Assembly: GCF_020360975.1 (NCBI RefSeq)
Contig: NW_025408687.1
Span: forward strand, 558,001 to 622,000
Length of the DNA stretch: 64,000 bases
Source: Hirsutella rhossiliensis
Lineage: Eukaryota; Ascomycota; Sordariomycetes; Hypocreales; Ophiocordycipitaceae
Reading direction: 5' to 3'
Shown: in pieces, positions 45,845 to 59,618 of the stretch
How positions within the stretch are numbered: position 1 is the stretch's first letter
Layout: every line of letters begins with the position of its first letter
Program-made: the position numbers and the translations under genes
Notes under the pieces: model-generated
Databases searched by the model: none
What the model saw: the letters and a program-made list of their open reading frames with translations, nothing else
What the model was told of the DNA's origin: nothing

Positions 45845-46865
45845 CTAGGGCGATGAGGCGGACTCGGACATCCGGCCCGCGGGAGCCTTTTGCGCCTGCC
45901 AGTAGGCCTTGCCCGCGACGCGGGCCTCCTTGAACTGCTCCGTGGCCTTGCGGGCCTCGGCGGCGGCCATGTCCTGGAAGGGCTTCTTGTCGGCATCGCT
46001 GAGGGCCTTCCACTCGGTGGCCATTGTGCGGAAGATGTCCTGCGTGGAGCCGGAGTCGCTGAGGCCGCGGTAGCGCGACTTGATGAAGAGGCCGTAGGGC
46101 CCGCTGGCGCGCTTGGGCTGGCGCTCGTCGTGGATGAGGTAGAGGCGGCCCTTGTTGAGTTTGCGCGCCAGTTGCCGGCGGGCCAGGTTGGCCATGTAGA
46201 CGACCTCGTAGGGGAACGACTCGATCCATGCCTGCCGCGTTTGCTGGTTGGTCACCTGGTTGGCCTGCGCCGTTGCGTTCATGCGCTGCAGAAGATGCTC
46301 TGTTAGCTCACAGGCCTGCGGGCTGAGAAGGGCAATTGAGGCGTACCTCCTTCTCCGATGCCGACAGAGCTTCATAGTCGGCATGGACCTTTTTGATCTT
46401 TTCCCCCAGCTGCTCATCACCGGCGGGCAAGTTCTGCGACACGTAGATGGCCCAGGGATTGGCGGGCAGCATCTTGGGCCCCTTGAGCAATGCCATGCGC
46501 TTCAGCTCGCGCACCTGGGCCTTTTCCTTTTGCTCGGGCGTCGGCGGCGTCTTCTTCTTGGGTTTCTTGACCGCCTTCTTCTTGACCACCTTCTTCTTCT
46601 TCAGGACCGGCTTCTCCTTCTTTGCCGGCGCCTTCTTCTTGGCCTTTGTCGCACTCGTCTTGGCCGCCTTGGCCTTTGGTTTAGCCGTCTTGGTCTTCGC
46701 AGCGCCCGCCCTCTTGGCCGTCGCAGCCGATGCGGCGCGCGCCCACGCCGACCCCGAGAAGCCCCTCCGCACGTGCACAGCCGCCGACGAGCCGAGGGCG
46801 AGCCTGGACGGCGCCGCAGAGGCCAGCGCGCGGCGCGCGGCGGCCCGGCCGATGAAAGTCAACAT
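45845..46865 (-). CDS. Mitochondrial HMG-box protein with two HMG boxes (Abf2/mtHMB1-like)
   Basis: Exons are 46865-46347 and 46285-45845 (61-bp intron), giving 319 aa. The first about 45 residues are rich in Arg, Ala and Ser without acids (MLTFIGRAAARRALASAAP, RRGFSGSAWA), a typical mitochondrial targeting sequence. Residues about 50-115 are a Lys/Ala/Pro tract of histone-H1 type (KKKAPAKKEKPVLKKKK). HMG box A (about 138-200) has NPWAIYVSQNLP and YEALSASEKE. Box B (about 225-290) has KRASGPYGLFIKSRYRGL and WKALSDADKKPFQDMA. This arrangement fits the Abf2/mtHMB1/TFAM class that packages mtDNA. It shares a 626-bp divergent promoter with PRE4. The nuclear alternative is less likely given the N-terminus. 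Confidence 0.9.
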
Positions 46866-47491
46866 GGCGACGACGACGCGCGGACCGTGAATGGATCCTT
46901 CCTCTCCTGCTTGGTTCCTTGATCCCCCTCTCGCGTGAGGAAATATGCAGAGGCTGGCGGGAAGAAAGGGTGCGACTGCGCGCGGTCGGATTGGCAGCGG
47001 CAGAGTTGGGAGGGGACACACGGAGGATGCGCCGTCTGGTGTTTACGAAATGACGCGGGCCGGGGCTGCTCCTCCCCCTCCCTTCTCATGCTGCTGGCCT
47101 GGTTTGTACTTAGCGCAGGCATACGCATTGGGCGGCGTGCCCAAGTACCGGTACTTGAATGCCTCGAGCTTGCTGGCCCGCCCTTGTCGTGTAGGTATCC
47201 ACTACTCGACTCCTCGCACGCGTCTCCACACAGCGTCAGGTAGCTGCCACAAGCTCGAGCTTCGGCCCAATCACCGTCGCGCTTATGTGCTTATGTAACC
47301 GCCTCCTCCGAGCAGGCTCCCGCAAGGCCGCGCCAACGTAACCAGAAGCTCAAGCAGAGCATCCCAGCTCGCGAGACCATCAACAACCACCCCTCTCCAG
47401 TCCTCATTGAAAAGCTCACAGACCGGATCCAGACATCTTCCTTTCCATCGAGACCATCCTCCTCCTCCTCCCCCGCCACCACATATCAGCC
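46866..47491. other. Divergent promoter, HMG-box gene / PRE4
   Basis: A 626-bp shared upstream region. No gene is present. I looked for and did not find an Rpn4-type GGTGGCAAA site. Confidence 0.5.
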
Positions 47492-47809
47492 ATGGATCAT
47501 CGCCCGCAAGCCTGGGGCCGGGTACGCACCACCCATCCATCCATGGCGAGCTCTCTCTCCTCTCCTGCTCCTCAATGCTGACTCGCACGCACCTGTAGCC
47601 CAGAGACGATGTCTACGGCGCATACGACGCCTCGTACATGCAGACCAATGGCCCCAAGCAGTCCACCCAGCAACCCATCGTCACGGGCACCTCGGTCGTC
47701 GCCATCAAGTTCAAGGACGGCGTCGTCATGGCTGCCGATAACTTAGGTACGTTCCTTGACAAAGCACAAATCTATTGAAAAGAGGGAAAGGAAGAAGAAC
47801 TATGAGCTC

Positions 47810-47841
<32 letters not shown>

Positions 47842-48582
47842 AAGAAGAAGAAGAAGAAGAAGAAGAAGAAGAAGAAGAAGAAGAAGAAGAAGAAGAAGAA
47901 GAAGAAGAAGAAGAAGAAGAAGAGCTGACAGGGCCTCGTCTCCCCCCCCCCAGCCTCGTACGGCTCCCTCGCCCGCTTCACCGACGTCAAGCGCCTCCGC
48001 CCCTTCGCCAACACCTCCATCGTCGGCTTCTCGGGCGACGTCTCCGACATGCAGTACCTCGACCGCCACCTCACCGACCTCGCCCTCACCGAGGCCTACG
48101 AATCCTCCTCCTCCTCCTCCCCCGATGGCGCCACCCCGCGCCTCTCGGCCGCGAACCTCCACCGCTACCTCTCGAAGCTGCTCTACCGCCGCCGCTCAAA
48201 GTTTGACCCCCTGTGGAACCACCTGCTCGTCGCCGGCCTCGACGACGCCGGCGAGCCCTTTCTCGCCGCCGCAGATCTCCTCGGCTCAACCTACTCGTCC
48301 CCCAGCCTCGCCACCGGCTTCGGGGCCATGCTTGCTCAGCCCATCATGCGCCGCCACGCCCCCGACGAGGAGGCCGCCCGCAAGCTCTCCCGCCAAGAGG
48401 CCATCGACATCGTCAAGGAGTGCATGAAAGTGCTCTTCTACCGCGACGCCAGAAGCTTGGACAAGTACTCCCTCGCCATAGTCACAAAGGACGGTGTCGA
48501 GCTGTCGACGGACGAGCACCTTGAGAAGCAGAGCTGGGCCTTTGCCGACAGGATCAAGGGCTACGGCACCCAGACGGTCTGA
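47492..48582 (+). CDS. PRE4: 20S proteasome subunit beta-7 (Pre4/PSMB4-like)
   Basis: Exons are 47492-47521, 47599-47746 and 47954-48582, giving 268 aa. After a short propeptide comes [18 protein letters not shown], matching the start of the mature Pre4/PSMB4 chain. [33 protein letters not shown] and [15 protein letters not shown] are the proteasome-fold strands. Beta-7 has no peptidase activity of its own, but its tail clamps the two beta rings. The C-terminal tail here ends [11 protein letters not shown]. Unusual points are an SSSSSSP insert (about residue 120) and intron 2 (207 bp), which is more than half (AAG)n microsatellite. It functions in the 26S proteasome with Rpt4, encoded at 54309. 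Confidence 0.93.
47812..47922 (+). repeat. (AAG)37 microsatellite inside PRE4 intron 2
   Basis: 111 bp of uninterrupted AAG units. It occupies most of the 207-bp intron at 47747-47953. Confidence 0.95.
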
Positions 48583-49198
48583 GGCCGCTGTGTGTATAGA
48601 CATCGTGGACAGGGGCGGTGCCGGGCTGCCTGAGACGTCCCTGGAGCCGTGACCATGTCGCGGCCTGTGTTTACTGTTCGAGGACGAAGGCGGACGGCAT
48701 CGGCGTCATGGCCAGCAATCAAGGTGTAGTTACCAACTGGCAAGGCATGACATGGACAATCACTCAAAGACTTGTAACAATAGAGGTGACAATGTTCATC
48801 ATTCATCCATCTACCCGTGTCACAAATCCAACCGCCGAGACCATGGTCTGGTGCTTCAACTCTCGTGAAATGCATACCCAACTTCTTTGTCAGACACTAG
48901 AGAGCCCGCCAGGCCAGCATGATCTACCAATCTAGACAGAACCTCACGACGATAATAGTCGCCGTGCCTCCAGGGCCCCCCGCCCGTCATTAGCATGCTG
49001 TAAGTCGCCCATTTTCATAAAAAAGGAAAAAGGCGGGGCAAAGGTGCAGACAACTCCTGTTGAATATCTCCATGATAGCAGCGATGTGTGCCCACGAAAC
49101 AACAGCAAAGACCGCGCCGGTTGCCCCAACAAAACGCCAGGGTCCCGGTGACACGCCAGCGGGACACGCAAGACTCATCCGGCCCAGCCATGTCCCCC
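48583..49198. other. Intergenic between convergent PRE4 and GFA1
   Basis: Shared 3' flanks. No gene is present. Confidence 0.5.
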
Positions 49199-51686
<2,488 letters not shown>

Positions 51687-52444
51687 GGTGACGATGCCTT
51701 GGCCTCAGACGATGCAGAAGTATTTACTAGGAGGGATTAGGTCGAGGCTGGCCTGGTAGGGAGAAGGGAAAGCGAGAGATGCGACGGAGGTAGATGGGAA
51801 TGGGGAGGGCGGAAGTGGAAGGGCGAGGGGAGCAAAAGTCGAGAGAGGGTGAGAGGGAAGAGGCAGCTTTATTATCATGGAGGGGAAGGGGGCTGAGGGG
51901 AGGTGCAGCTTGCTTGTTGTTAGTGTATGTACTGGGTACTTTGGACAGACATGCAGCGTCTCCCAGCTAAAGTACGGGGTACCCTCAGCTCGCATGCACC
52001 GCCCGGGTCCCAACCGGTAGGCCGTACTCGCTTGGGTCGGTACCCCAGCACTTCAGGCCACCCGAGGGAGTGCAGCACCGGCGCCCCTGCTGGAGAGGGG
52101 GAGAGGGGGAGAAGGGCCTATATCAGCGGGGAGCCAAGGGGCCAAGAAAGGTCGGACGGGCGTCAGGATTTGCGGCGGCGGGGCCAGTGAATGGGCGACA
52201 GAGGAGAGAGGATCTACAGCGCAATGCGAATACACGTGTTGGTAAAGCAATGGTTTGTGTGTTTTTGAGTTTGCAGACTTGTCTTGGGTACAAGTTGCCC
52301 CGAGTTTACGGACTACATAGGTAGGTACAGTACTGTAACCAGTGTTCAGGAGAGCATCAGCCAGAGACAGTCAGTCGATGGACGCCTTAATACCCCCGGC
52401 CCCCGAAAAAGTCGCAAAAGTCAATGGCAAAAGCTGGATGGTGT

Positions 52445-52476
<32 letters not shown>

Positions 52477-54308
52477 TGTGTCAGGATGTCGGCGTCCAGT
52501 TTGTTTCGTCCATTCAGGGGCCAAGGCGGGGTTCTGTTGGCAGATATGGCAGAGCATGGTTGATTGTTGGCGGATGATTTCCGTCGTACAGCTCGAGGCT
52601 TGAAAAATGCTTGTGTCCAACTTGGATCTGCAATCAAGGGCCCCCGGGGATGTGGATGCATTGACACCCTGCAGTCATGATGGTTTGCGCATCAACAAAC
52701 TCGCCTTCAGCTGGAGCACAACAGGTCAGACAGAGTATGCAACTATGCATATTGGAACGGAAGACGAGAAGAGGGGCGAGTGGAGGACGACGCCTTTTGT
52801 CATGGCAACGGGTGACCTTCACTGTACTACTGTATACATACCTACCTACCTACTTACCTACCTACGGCACGGAGTACCAGCAATCACAACATGTCATCGT
52901 CGTGTGGAGGCGGCAGCACACACTCGCAAACGACGGCGAGGCTGAGCCGCCGGCATTGAGCATTGACTTTGGTTGTCGGCTTTTACCCCTGAAATACCTA
53001 GAGGCTCGCGGTCCAACCACGGCCTCGCCGCATAAACAGCATATGCTTGTGCATCATGGATGGCAAAATCCTCCCGGCCGGGAACCTTGACGGGCTGATG
53101 GAAGCTTCCAAGCGCCGTGACGCCAGACTGGCTCGCGTCTTTTCGTCGGTTGCACCCGTGTTACCGCGTGCAACACGTTGTACAGGACTGACCGGACTGA
53201 CTTACAGCACTCGACGCTTTCCTCGGCCATGTAAGTATAGTAGCCTACCTATGTACATGCCAAGTACAGTATTCGTAAGGAGGCACAGTACTGTAACTAC
53301 GACAGTGTGTACTCCGTACAGAGTACGAGAAAGAGATCAACACGCCCTTTCTGCGCGACGTCATTAATACTCGTATTCCTGATTCATCCTCCCCTGGCTA
53401 CATCACGGAGAAGGGATCCATCCATCCCTCCCTCCCTCAACCATAATAACCACAACCCTCTTTTTATCCTTGAACCACCTCTCGCTCCCCCAGTTGCCAC
53501 GTCCATCGGGTGCTTCTTCGTACTGTACTGCGCGCTAAAATATTCGCCTGTTAAAAAAAAAGCCACCACTCCCATCACCCACGCGTAGGTATCCGAGGAG
53601 AGAAGTCGGGTCAAGTAAATGTGCCCAACAGCCCCAATTCCCCCGTCTCCGTTTCACGCTCAGTAATACCCGCTCACGCCAGTAGCCTTTTTTTCCCACA
53701 CAGCCTCAATGATTGCCTTTTTTTTTCCGCTTTCCAAGAATAGCACAGTCCTCGGATTCCTTTCCCCTGTCCACTCTCGGCCTTGGCTTCGCGTCAATGC
53801 ACCACTCATGTGCGCCTCTCGTTCCATTGTACTGTCTGTACATATACGAGCCAAGGCTTCTCGAATTTCACCGCATCAGCCAGCCGCGCTACCATTCCTC
53901 GGACCATCATGCAGTTCTCGTGCAGATGACATACGAGTTTTGGCAACGTGATATGGATATGGCCCACCGTAGCCGATGCCGATGCCTCCACGGAGCGGAG
54001 CCTCACCGTTCAGCCTCACCGTTCAGCCTCGCCTGCCTGTGTCGCCGCCCTCGCCCAATCCCAATGCCACGTGCAAAAAATGCCTTGCAGACATTGCCTT
54101 CGAGTCCCTGCCCGGTCCTGCTTCACGACATGCGCGACGCATCCGAGCCCATCCTCGGAACTGGGCGTAGCTCGGTACCTTGGCGTTCTCAATACCGTTC
54201 TATTCCCCGGCCGTCTCCTCAGGCTGACCCGAAACCAAGTATTATACAGTCTCCCATGGTCGCTGTGTATCGATGCTGCTGCTTCTCCCCATATCCCGCT
54301 CAACGGCG
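51687..54308. other. Long intergenic region between GFA1 and RPT4
   Basis: No gene is supported. It contains a (GCG)n run at about 52445-52476 and a CTAC tandem at about 52839-52865. Repeated TACTGTA/TACAGTA-type words lie near 52329, 52823, 53269, 53287, 53520 and 53829. Part of this must be the GFA1 promoter. Confidence 0.5.
52445..52476 (+). repeat. (GCG)n microsatellite
   Basis: About ten uninterrupted GCG units in intergenic DNA. Confidence 0.9.
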
Positions 54309-55676
54309 TCACAGCTTTTGATACTCCAGCTTGCCCTCCAGCTTCTTCGCCTCAGCCACCTTGCGTACGGCTTTGTTGAAGTCGTCCTGGTTGATCGAGT
54401 CGCGGTAGTCCTTGATTGCAAACAGGCCCCTGCTCGCGTGTCAACTGCGGCTCCATGCTGTTACAAGGGGGCGTGGGCACTTACGCTTCCGTCACCACGT
54501 TCCTCAAGTCGGCCCCATTCAGCCCATCGCTCATCTTGACGACGCTCTCAAAGTCCAAGTCTCCGTCAATCACCACGCTGTGCGCATGAATCTTGAGGAT
54601 TTCCAGTCGTCCAACCTCATTCGGCAGCGGAATCTCGAGCTTGCGGTCCAGACGGCCGGCTCGGAGAAGCGCAGGGTCCAGCGTGTCGGGTCTGTTCGTC
54701 GCCATGATAATCTTCGTTTTGCCCAAGTAGTCGAAGCCGTCGAGTTGATTGAGAAGCTCCATCAGGGTGCGCTGAATCTCTCGGTCCGCGCTGGTGCCCT
54801 CGGAAAACCGCCGTCCGCCAATGGCGTCAATCTCGTCCATGAAGATGATGCAAGGCTCATGCTCCTTGGCATAGCCAAACATCTCCCGAATCAGACGCGC
54901 CGACTCGCCAATGTACTTATCCACGATGGCCGAAGAGACCACTATGCCACATTAGCCAGGCTGCTTGCCCGCCGGCACGGCTTCACTGCCATCCTCTCAC
55001 CTTTGAGGAAGTTTGTCTCCAGGCTGCTGGCCACCGCTCGCGCCAGGAGCGTCTTGCCTGTTCCGGGGGGGCCGTAGAGCAAGACGCCCTTGGGCGGCTT
55101 TATGCCCACTCGCATGAAGAGCTCGGGGTTCTTGAGGGGGAGCTCAATGACTTCCCTGAGCTCCCGGATCTGGTCGTTGAGGCCGCCGATTCCCGCGAAG
55201 CTGACCTGCCCCGGGTCCTCGAGCGACATGTTGTATACCAGCGGATCGACCTCGCGCGGCAGCATGCGCATAATGGTGAGCGTCGTCATGTCGAGAGCCA
55301 CACGAGTGCCCTGCTTCAGCTTGGCCCTGTCCACCTTGGATCGGCAACCGACTACATATCGAGGTCCGGACGACGCCTTTACAATGACTGCAACGAGGTG
55401 TCAGCATCCACGGGGTATGGGGAGAGAGCCCGCCTGGCAAGGACGATGGGGGCTGTCGTGCGCACATCTCTCCTCGTCCAACTGCTTCAAGACTTCGCCG
55501 ATGATTTGACCCACGCTCTGAAGCGCCTTGATGTTATCCTCGGTCTTGTCAAACTCCTTCTGCAGGTCTTTGATCTCTAACCGGAGATTCTTGAGCTTGG
55601 CCTCCCACTCGCGCGACTCGATGAGCTTCGCTCGGTAGGAATCAAGGGCGGTTTGGCGCTCCTCCTCGGCCGTCAT
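54309..55676 (-). CDS. RPT4: 26S proteasome regulatory ATPase subunit Rpt4 (PSMC6)
   Basis: Exons are 55676-55466, 55387-55001, 54941-54485 and 54429-54309 (introns 78, 59 and 55 bp), giving 391 aa. The frame stays open upstream of the ATG at 55676, but MTAEEERQ matches the usual length. The N-terminus is a coiled coil ([20 protein letters not shown]), followed by the OB-fold segment ([20 protein letters not shown]). The AAA domain has Walker A GPPGTGKT (about 174-181), the pore-loop region [14 protein letters not shown], Walker [13 protein letters not shown] motifs [14 protein letters not shown] and GRLDRKLEI, and sensor-2 region [14 protein letters not shown]. Rpt4 is one of six ATPases in the base ring that unfolds substrates into the 20S core. 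The gene order resembles no operon. Its nearness to PRE4 may be chance. Confidence 0.96.
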
Positions 55677-56019
55677 GGTCGCGGTGTGTCGTGTGCTGGT
55701 CTGACTATGCTGATCGATCAGAATGGTATACGAGGACAGAATGCGCGTCGGTGCAGGAGACTGAGGAAGGGGACCGGCCGGCCGAGAGTTGTTCACCTGT
55801 GGTGGTAAGGTATCTAGATGCTGCGCGGCAGACGGGGAGCTTACCTCACGAGCTGGAGCCTGTGGCCGCTTTGGTAACACCCAGGACAAAGTACCTCAGC
55901 GGTCCAAGCGCCACGGCGCCCGGCAAAAGGCCGGCCGGCCTTGCCAGCTTCATTTCAGCCTACCCTACACACCCAGGGATTCGCCATGTTTTGCCATGAT
56001 GCCGCGGTTTGATTATCTA
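55677..56019. other. RPT4 upstream region and left flank of transposon copy 2
   Basis: No gene is present. The Fot1-like copy 2 inserted about 340 bp upstream of the RPT4 start (target TA at 56018-56019). Confidence 0.5.
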
Positions 56020-56131
56020 CCCGTGCCACGCCCCACTTTATTTGGAATTCGCAAGCTCCCACCTCCTAAAGTTGGTGCTCACCACCAGTATCCCCACACC
56101 ACCGGAATACCCAGAATTTCGACTCCCCGAC
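56020..56131 (+). repeat. Left TIR, Fot1-like copy 2
   Basis: 112 bp, identical to 30129-30240. Confidence 0.95.
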
Positions 56132-56453
56132 CTAGAATCGCTTCAACCACCGCGTACCACGCTCAGAATCGCGTACTTCCACTCGTTCTAACCTTCCTGA
56201 ACCCCTCCATTGGCGTGCCTTTTGCTGCTTCCTCAAACCATCGCTTGCGTGCGTTATGCGCCTTTTCTCCGCGTCTTCTACTACCTTCCTTGCTTTAGCA
56301 ATCTGATCATCTCCCTTTGTTGCACCATTTCCGTCCTTGGGCCACTGACAATACTCCTCCTGATTGTAACTGTATATTCTTCATAGCCTTACGTTGTTTT
56401 TGGATCCGCTCCGCCATTTTGGTTCGTCCCAAGTCCCTTTAGTCTGCACGAGC

Positions 56454-57574
56454 TCAGTCGCCAGAGATAGCGATCCTCGAATAAATCGACTGAGATCGTG
56501 AGAAAGTCGGGATCCAGGCTTTATCGTCTTCAAGGACGAGATCTAATTTGTCCGCTACCTTGTTTATTTGTCGTAGAGTCAATGGTGTCTCGAAAGGTGA
56601 GGAGTGTGGTCCTGAATTGGGAGGAGGTGTGGGTGTCGTGGCTTGACGAGCTTCCAAACATTGAAGTACTACTTGTGGATTGAATGGGAAGATTCCTGTC
56701 TTGCGAAATGCGGAGCGTATAGTACTCTCCTTGAAAGCATGCAATCGTACTTGTTGAATGCAGGAGAGAAACTCAAGCTTGGTTATGTTGACGAGGCCAT
56801 CTCGAACCATGACATCTAAAGCCTTGGCGTGATAGTGCTTTAGGGGCTGGAAAACGACAACGTCCAAAGGCTGAAGTGCATGCGTGAGATTAGGCGGCAT
56901 GCCGAAGGGAATAATATTGTGGTTGTCGCAGTATTCAATGAACTGCCTGGTATGGTGAGAGCCATGACCATCAAGAATTAGAAGTCGCTTCGAGCTTCTT
57001 GAGCTTTTTTCCGAGTGCTTGTCAAAATGCTGGAGCCACTCCAGACTAATCACGTCGTTTGAGTAACCAGTAGGCGTGGGTCGAATAACTGTGTCAGGAT
57101 CTAGCTCAGGTATTTGATACCATGAAGCCATGTGCATCTGGCCAGCGAGTATCAAAAAAGCCGGAACAACCTCCCCATTCGCCGAGATAGCTTCGATCGC
57201 AGTAGCGGATTCCCTATTCTCAGGAATGCCAAAATAATGAGCTCTCCTCCGTTTTGTCACAATCAGCTGGTCTTTTCCAACCCCGATGCGAAAACCAGTC
57301 TCGTCCATATTCCAGATATCCTCAGGAGGTATACCATTGTCTTGGATAACCTGCCGAAGATGCTGGAAATACTGGTTAACTCGTGTAAGATTCTCGGAGA
57401 CTTGGCGCTCTGCTTGAAGCCTTTTTTGGCGCTTTTTGAAGTAGCCGTGACGCTTTAAGAAGCGAGAAGTCCAGTTTGGCCCCACGGTAGGAGCGTCGCG
57501 CTGGCTAGACCGCTCGCGCAAGATACTGGAAAATTTTCAATATATCGAAGAGCGTTTTGTACACGTGCTTCCAT
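56454..57574 (-). pseudogene. Fot1-like transposase, N-terminal DNA-binding region deleted
   Basis: The ATG at 57574 still opens MEARVQNALRYIENF, but the 210-bp deletion removes the helix-turn-helix and puts the rest out of frame. From about 57521 to 56454 a single long frame carries the CENP-B-like segment, all three catalytic aspartates (NMDETGFRIG, LDGHGSHH, HALQPLDVVVF) and the C-terminus. In the catalytic core this copy is therefore more intact than copy 1, yet it has no start of its own and no HTH. Confidence 0.9.
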
Positions 57575-57623
57575 TTCGGCTATCGACGAGATCGTGAATT
57601 GGTTAAGATATAGGGATGCTGAA

Positions 57624-57735
57624 GTCGGGGAGTCGAAATTCTGGGTATTCCGGTGGTGTGGGGATACTGGTGGTGAGCACCAACTTTAGGAGGTGGGAGC
57701 TTGCGAATTCCAAATAAAGTGGGGCGTGGCACGGG
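57624..57735 (-). repeat. Right TIR, Fot1-like copy 2
   Basis: 112 bp, identical to 31940-32051. Confidence 0.95.
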
Positions 57736-57737
57736 TA

Positions 57738-58197
57738 CCATGTTCTCTTGTAGCTCGCTCGCCTCTTCAGATGCTGTATCCTAGCTGGCCTCCCTTCTAT
57801 ATCGTTTGTAGACAAGGCCACATCCTCTGAACGGCCTCTATCCGGTGGCTTGTATGTTCATTACTCACCCCCGCCGTGTGCAAGGTCGATCCAGTAGCTC
57901 TCCAACTCCGTATAATGCTCGTTGCGCCGTGCACAGTCTCCCACCATTTCCAAAACATCTCTTGCTCGGATCTCGGATCGACCACTGCGCAGTCGCGGCA
58001 AGACTTCACAATTAACCTCGAAGGCAAGTCAGCTCTGCGATTGGAGTCAAGGAACTCCCGCCTGACAACGGGCCAGTTTTAGCAGGGCGGCAACCGTACG
58101 AGATGCTCGCTCCTCTTCGAATGTGATCGAGCAGGCCGTGTCTCCAAGCTCGGCTCTTGCACCGTCGACCTCGATGCATCCTCCGGCGTAAACGGGC
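57738..58197. other. Gap between transposon copy 2 and PYM
   Basis: No gene is recognised. A minus-strand stretch near 57870-58010 (RNEHYTELESYWIDLAHGG) reads like coding sequence but is bounded by stops. It may be a gene relic interrupted before or by the insertion. Confidence 0.35.
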
Positions 58198-58800
58198 TCA
58201 GGCCTTGGAGTCGCCCCCGCCGTTGGCTCGTGCCCCGTCCGACACAGCCTTGGGTTGTTCCTGGTCGTCGTCGAGACCCAGAGCGTTCAATTCGCGGATA
58301 AGTTCGTTGATCTTGATGACCTTTGCAATCTGCTCCGGCAGCAGCGTCTCGCCGCCCTCCTTCTTGCTTTGAAGATCTTTGGCCTGTTTCAGCTTCTTCC
58401 TGAGATTGCGCGCTTTCTTCTCCCGCTCAACGTGCGGGTCGATCTCTTCCGTCTTGGGCGGCTGGGCATCTGGCTTGCCCTGTTCCGTGGGAGCGCCGTC
58501 GCCATCACCGTCGGCCGCAGCCTTTGCCCTTTTGCGCGCCTCCCGTCGCTTCGCGTTCTTATTGCTTGCCAAGGAGCCCTGCTCGTCCTGCAGGCCGGCC
58601 GCGCCGGGAATGCCCATCTTACTGCCGCGCTCTCGAAACGACTCGGCGGTGCGGTTCTTGTACACCTCGACGTCCTCGGGCGGACGGTAGCCGGGACGGA
58701 TCTTGATGGCCTTGCGGGTGCTTCCATCGGCGCGGAGCGACTCGGGAATGTGGCGCTCACCGCTGTTGTCGTCTTTCACGATGCCGGAGTTGGAGGCCAT
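58198..58800 (-). CDS. PYM1: PYM/WIBG, partner of Y14-Mago (exon-junction-complex disassembly factor)
   Basis: A single exon encodes 200 aa, from the ATG at 58800 to the stop at 58198. The N-terminal Mago-binding domain is clear: GIVKDDNSGERHIPESLR, then DGSTRKAIKIRPGYRPPEDV and VYKNR (about residues 6-50). The central part is basic and helical (KNAKRREARKRAKAAADG). A second charged helix (VEREKKARNLRKKLKQA) is followed by TLLPEQIAKVIKINELIREL, the conserved C-terminal PYM motif. PYM binds the Mago-Y14 heterodimer and the small ribosomal subunit, and removes exon-junction complexes from translated mRNA in the cytoplasm. The tail is acidic then Gly-rich. No intron is seen. Confidence 0.9.
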   Translation of the reverse strand: MASNSGIVKDDNSGERHIPESLRADGSTRKAIKIRPGYRPPEDVEVYKNRTAESFRERGSKMGIPGAAGLQDEQGSLASNKNAKRREARKRAKAAADGDGDGAPTEQGKPDAQPPKTEEIDPHVEREKKARNLRKKLKQAKDLQSKKEGGETLLPEQIAKVIKINELIRELNALGLDDDQEQPKAVSDGARANGGGDSKA

Positions 58801-59618
58801 GGCGGATGGAGGGGGAGGGGGGATGAATGGAGGGGCAGAACGAGCCCAAGGGCCCCTGCACCGAGGAGTGGCGGGCGGCGGCTGCGATGCGTGTTGAAGG
58901 AAGGGCGTCGTCTGGCGGCGAAGGGAGTGGACAAAATGTTGTCGCAGTAAATGCGAGGTTGGGTGCCCCGGCGGCTTTGGAGGTGTGCGAATATGTAAGT
59001 TTACAGTGAGTGGATGCAGCACCCGCACGCTTTTGCGGCATCGGGCGGGTGGGGGGAGAACCCCTCCTTCTCCCTTGCTTTCTACCCGTGATGCCCTCTC
59101 ATCTGTGGCCTAGGGGCGTATGTCACTGTTGATCCTTGAGTAAGCCCTGAAAGCGCACGATTGCACAGGAGACGTCCCTTTACGTGCCACCGAGCCTGCA
59201 CCCGCTGCGACGTCAAGAAACATGCGACTGGCCTCCTATTTTTGGGACCAGGCAAAGTAGCCATACTCGCGACCAACACTGGCGCACCTCGACTGTTCCC
59301 CATCACGCCAGAGTAGAGCCATGCCTAGGCGAAAAGTCTCCGAGCTTAGTCGACGGAGTCACCGGCAGTGGCACTGATGGCATTATCTGGCAACGTCTCG
59401 AGTCGTGTCTGCCTTCCATCACATCTCGAGGCAGCAGTGCAACCGACATGTACGCCTCTCCTCTCCATGTCCACGTTAGGTAGTTACAGTACGCTGAGGA
59501 TACATACGGGGTGGCTTGGCCTCCACCAGCGGCGGGCCAGAGATAATGTACACTAGCAGATCCGAAGCGGCATGCACGTAAGCTTTCGGCAGCCCCCAAC
59601 GGTCTAGCAGGCATCGGG
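58801..59618. other. Intergenic, PYM promoter and GT32 3' flank
   Basis: No gene is recognised in 818 bp. Confidence 0.5.

Larger units (their letters stand above)
56020..57735 (-). mobile_element. Fot1/pogo-superfamily DNA transposon, copy 2 (1716 bp, internally deleted)
   Basis: It has the same 112-bp TIRs as copy 1 (56020-56131 and 57624-57735) and flanking TA at 56018-56019 and 57736-57737. It lacks about 210 bp that correspond to 31632-31842 of copy 1 (junction near 57526). Otherwise it differs from copy 1 almost only in homopolymer lengths. Confidence 0.95.

Noticed and set aside
47756..48427. Frame with a long poly-Arg (or poly-Phe/poly-Leu antisense) run at PRE4
   Set aside because: Produced by reading the intronic AAG microsatellite. 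The splice sites and proteasome frame explain the region.
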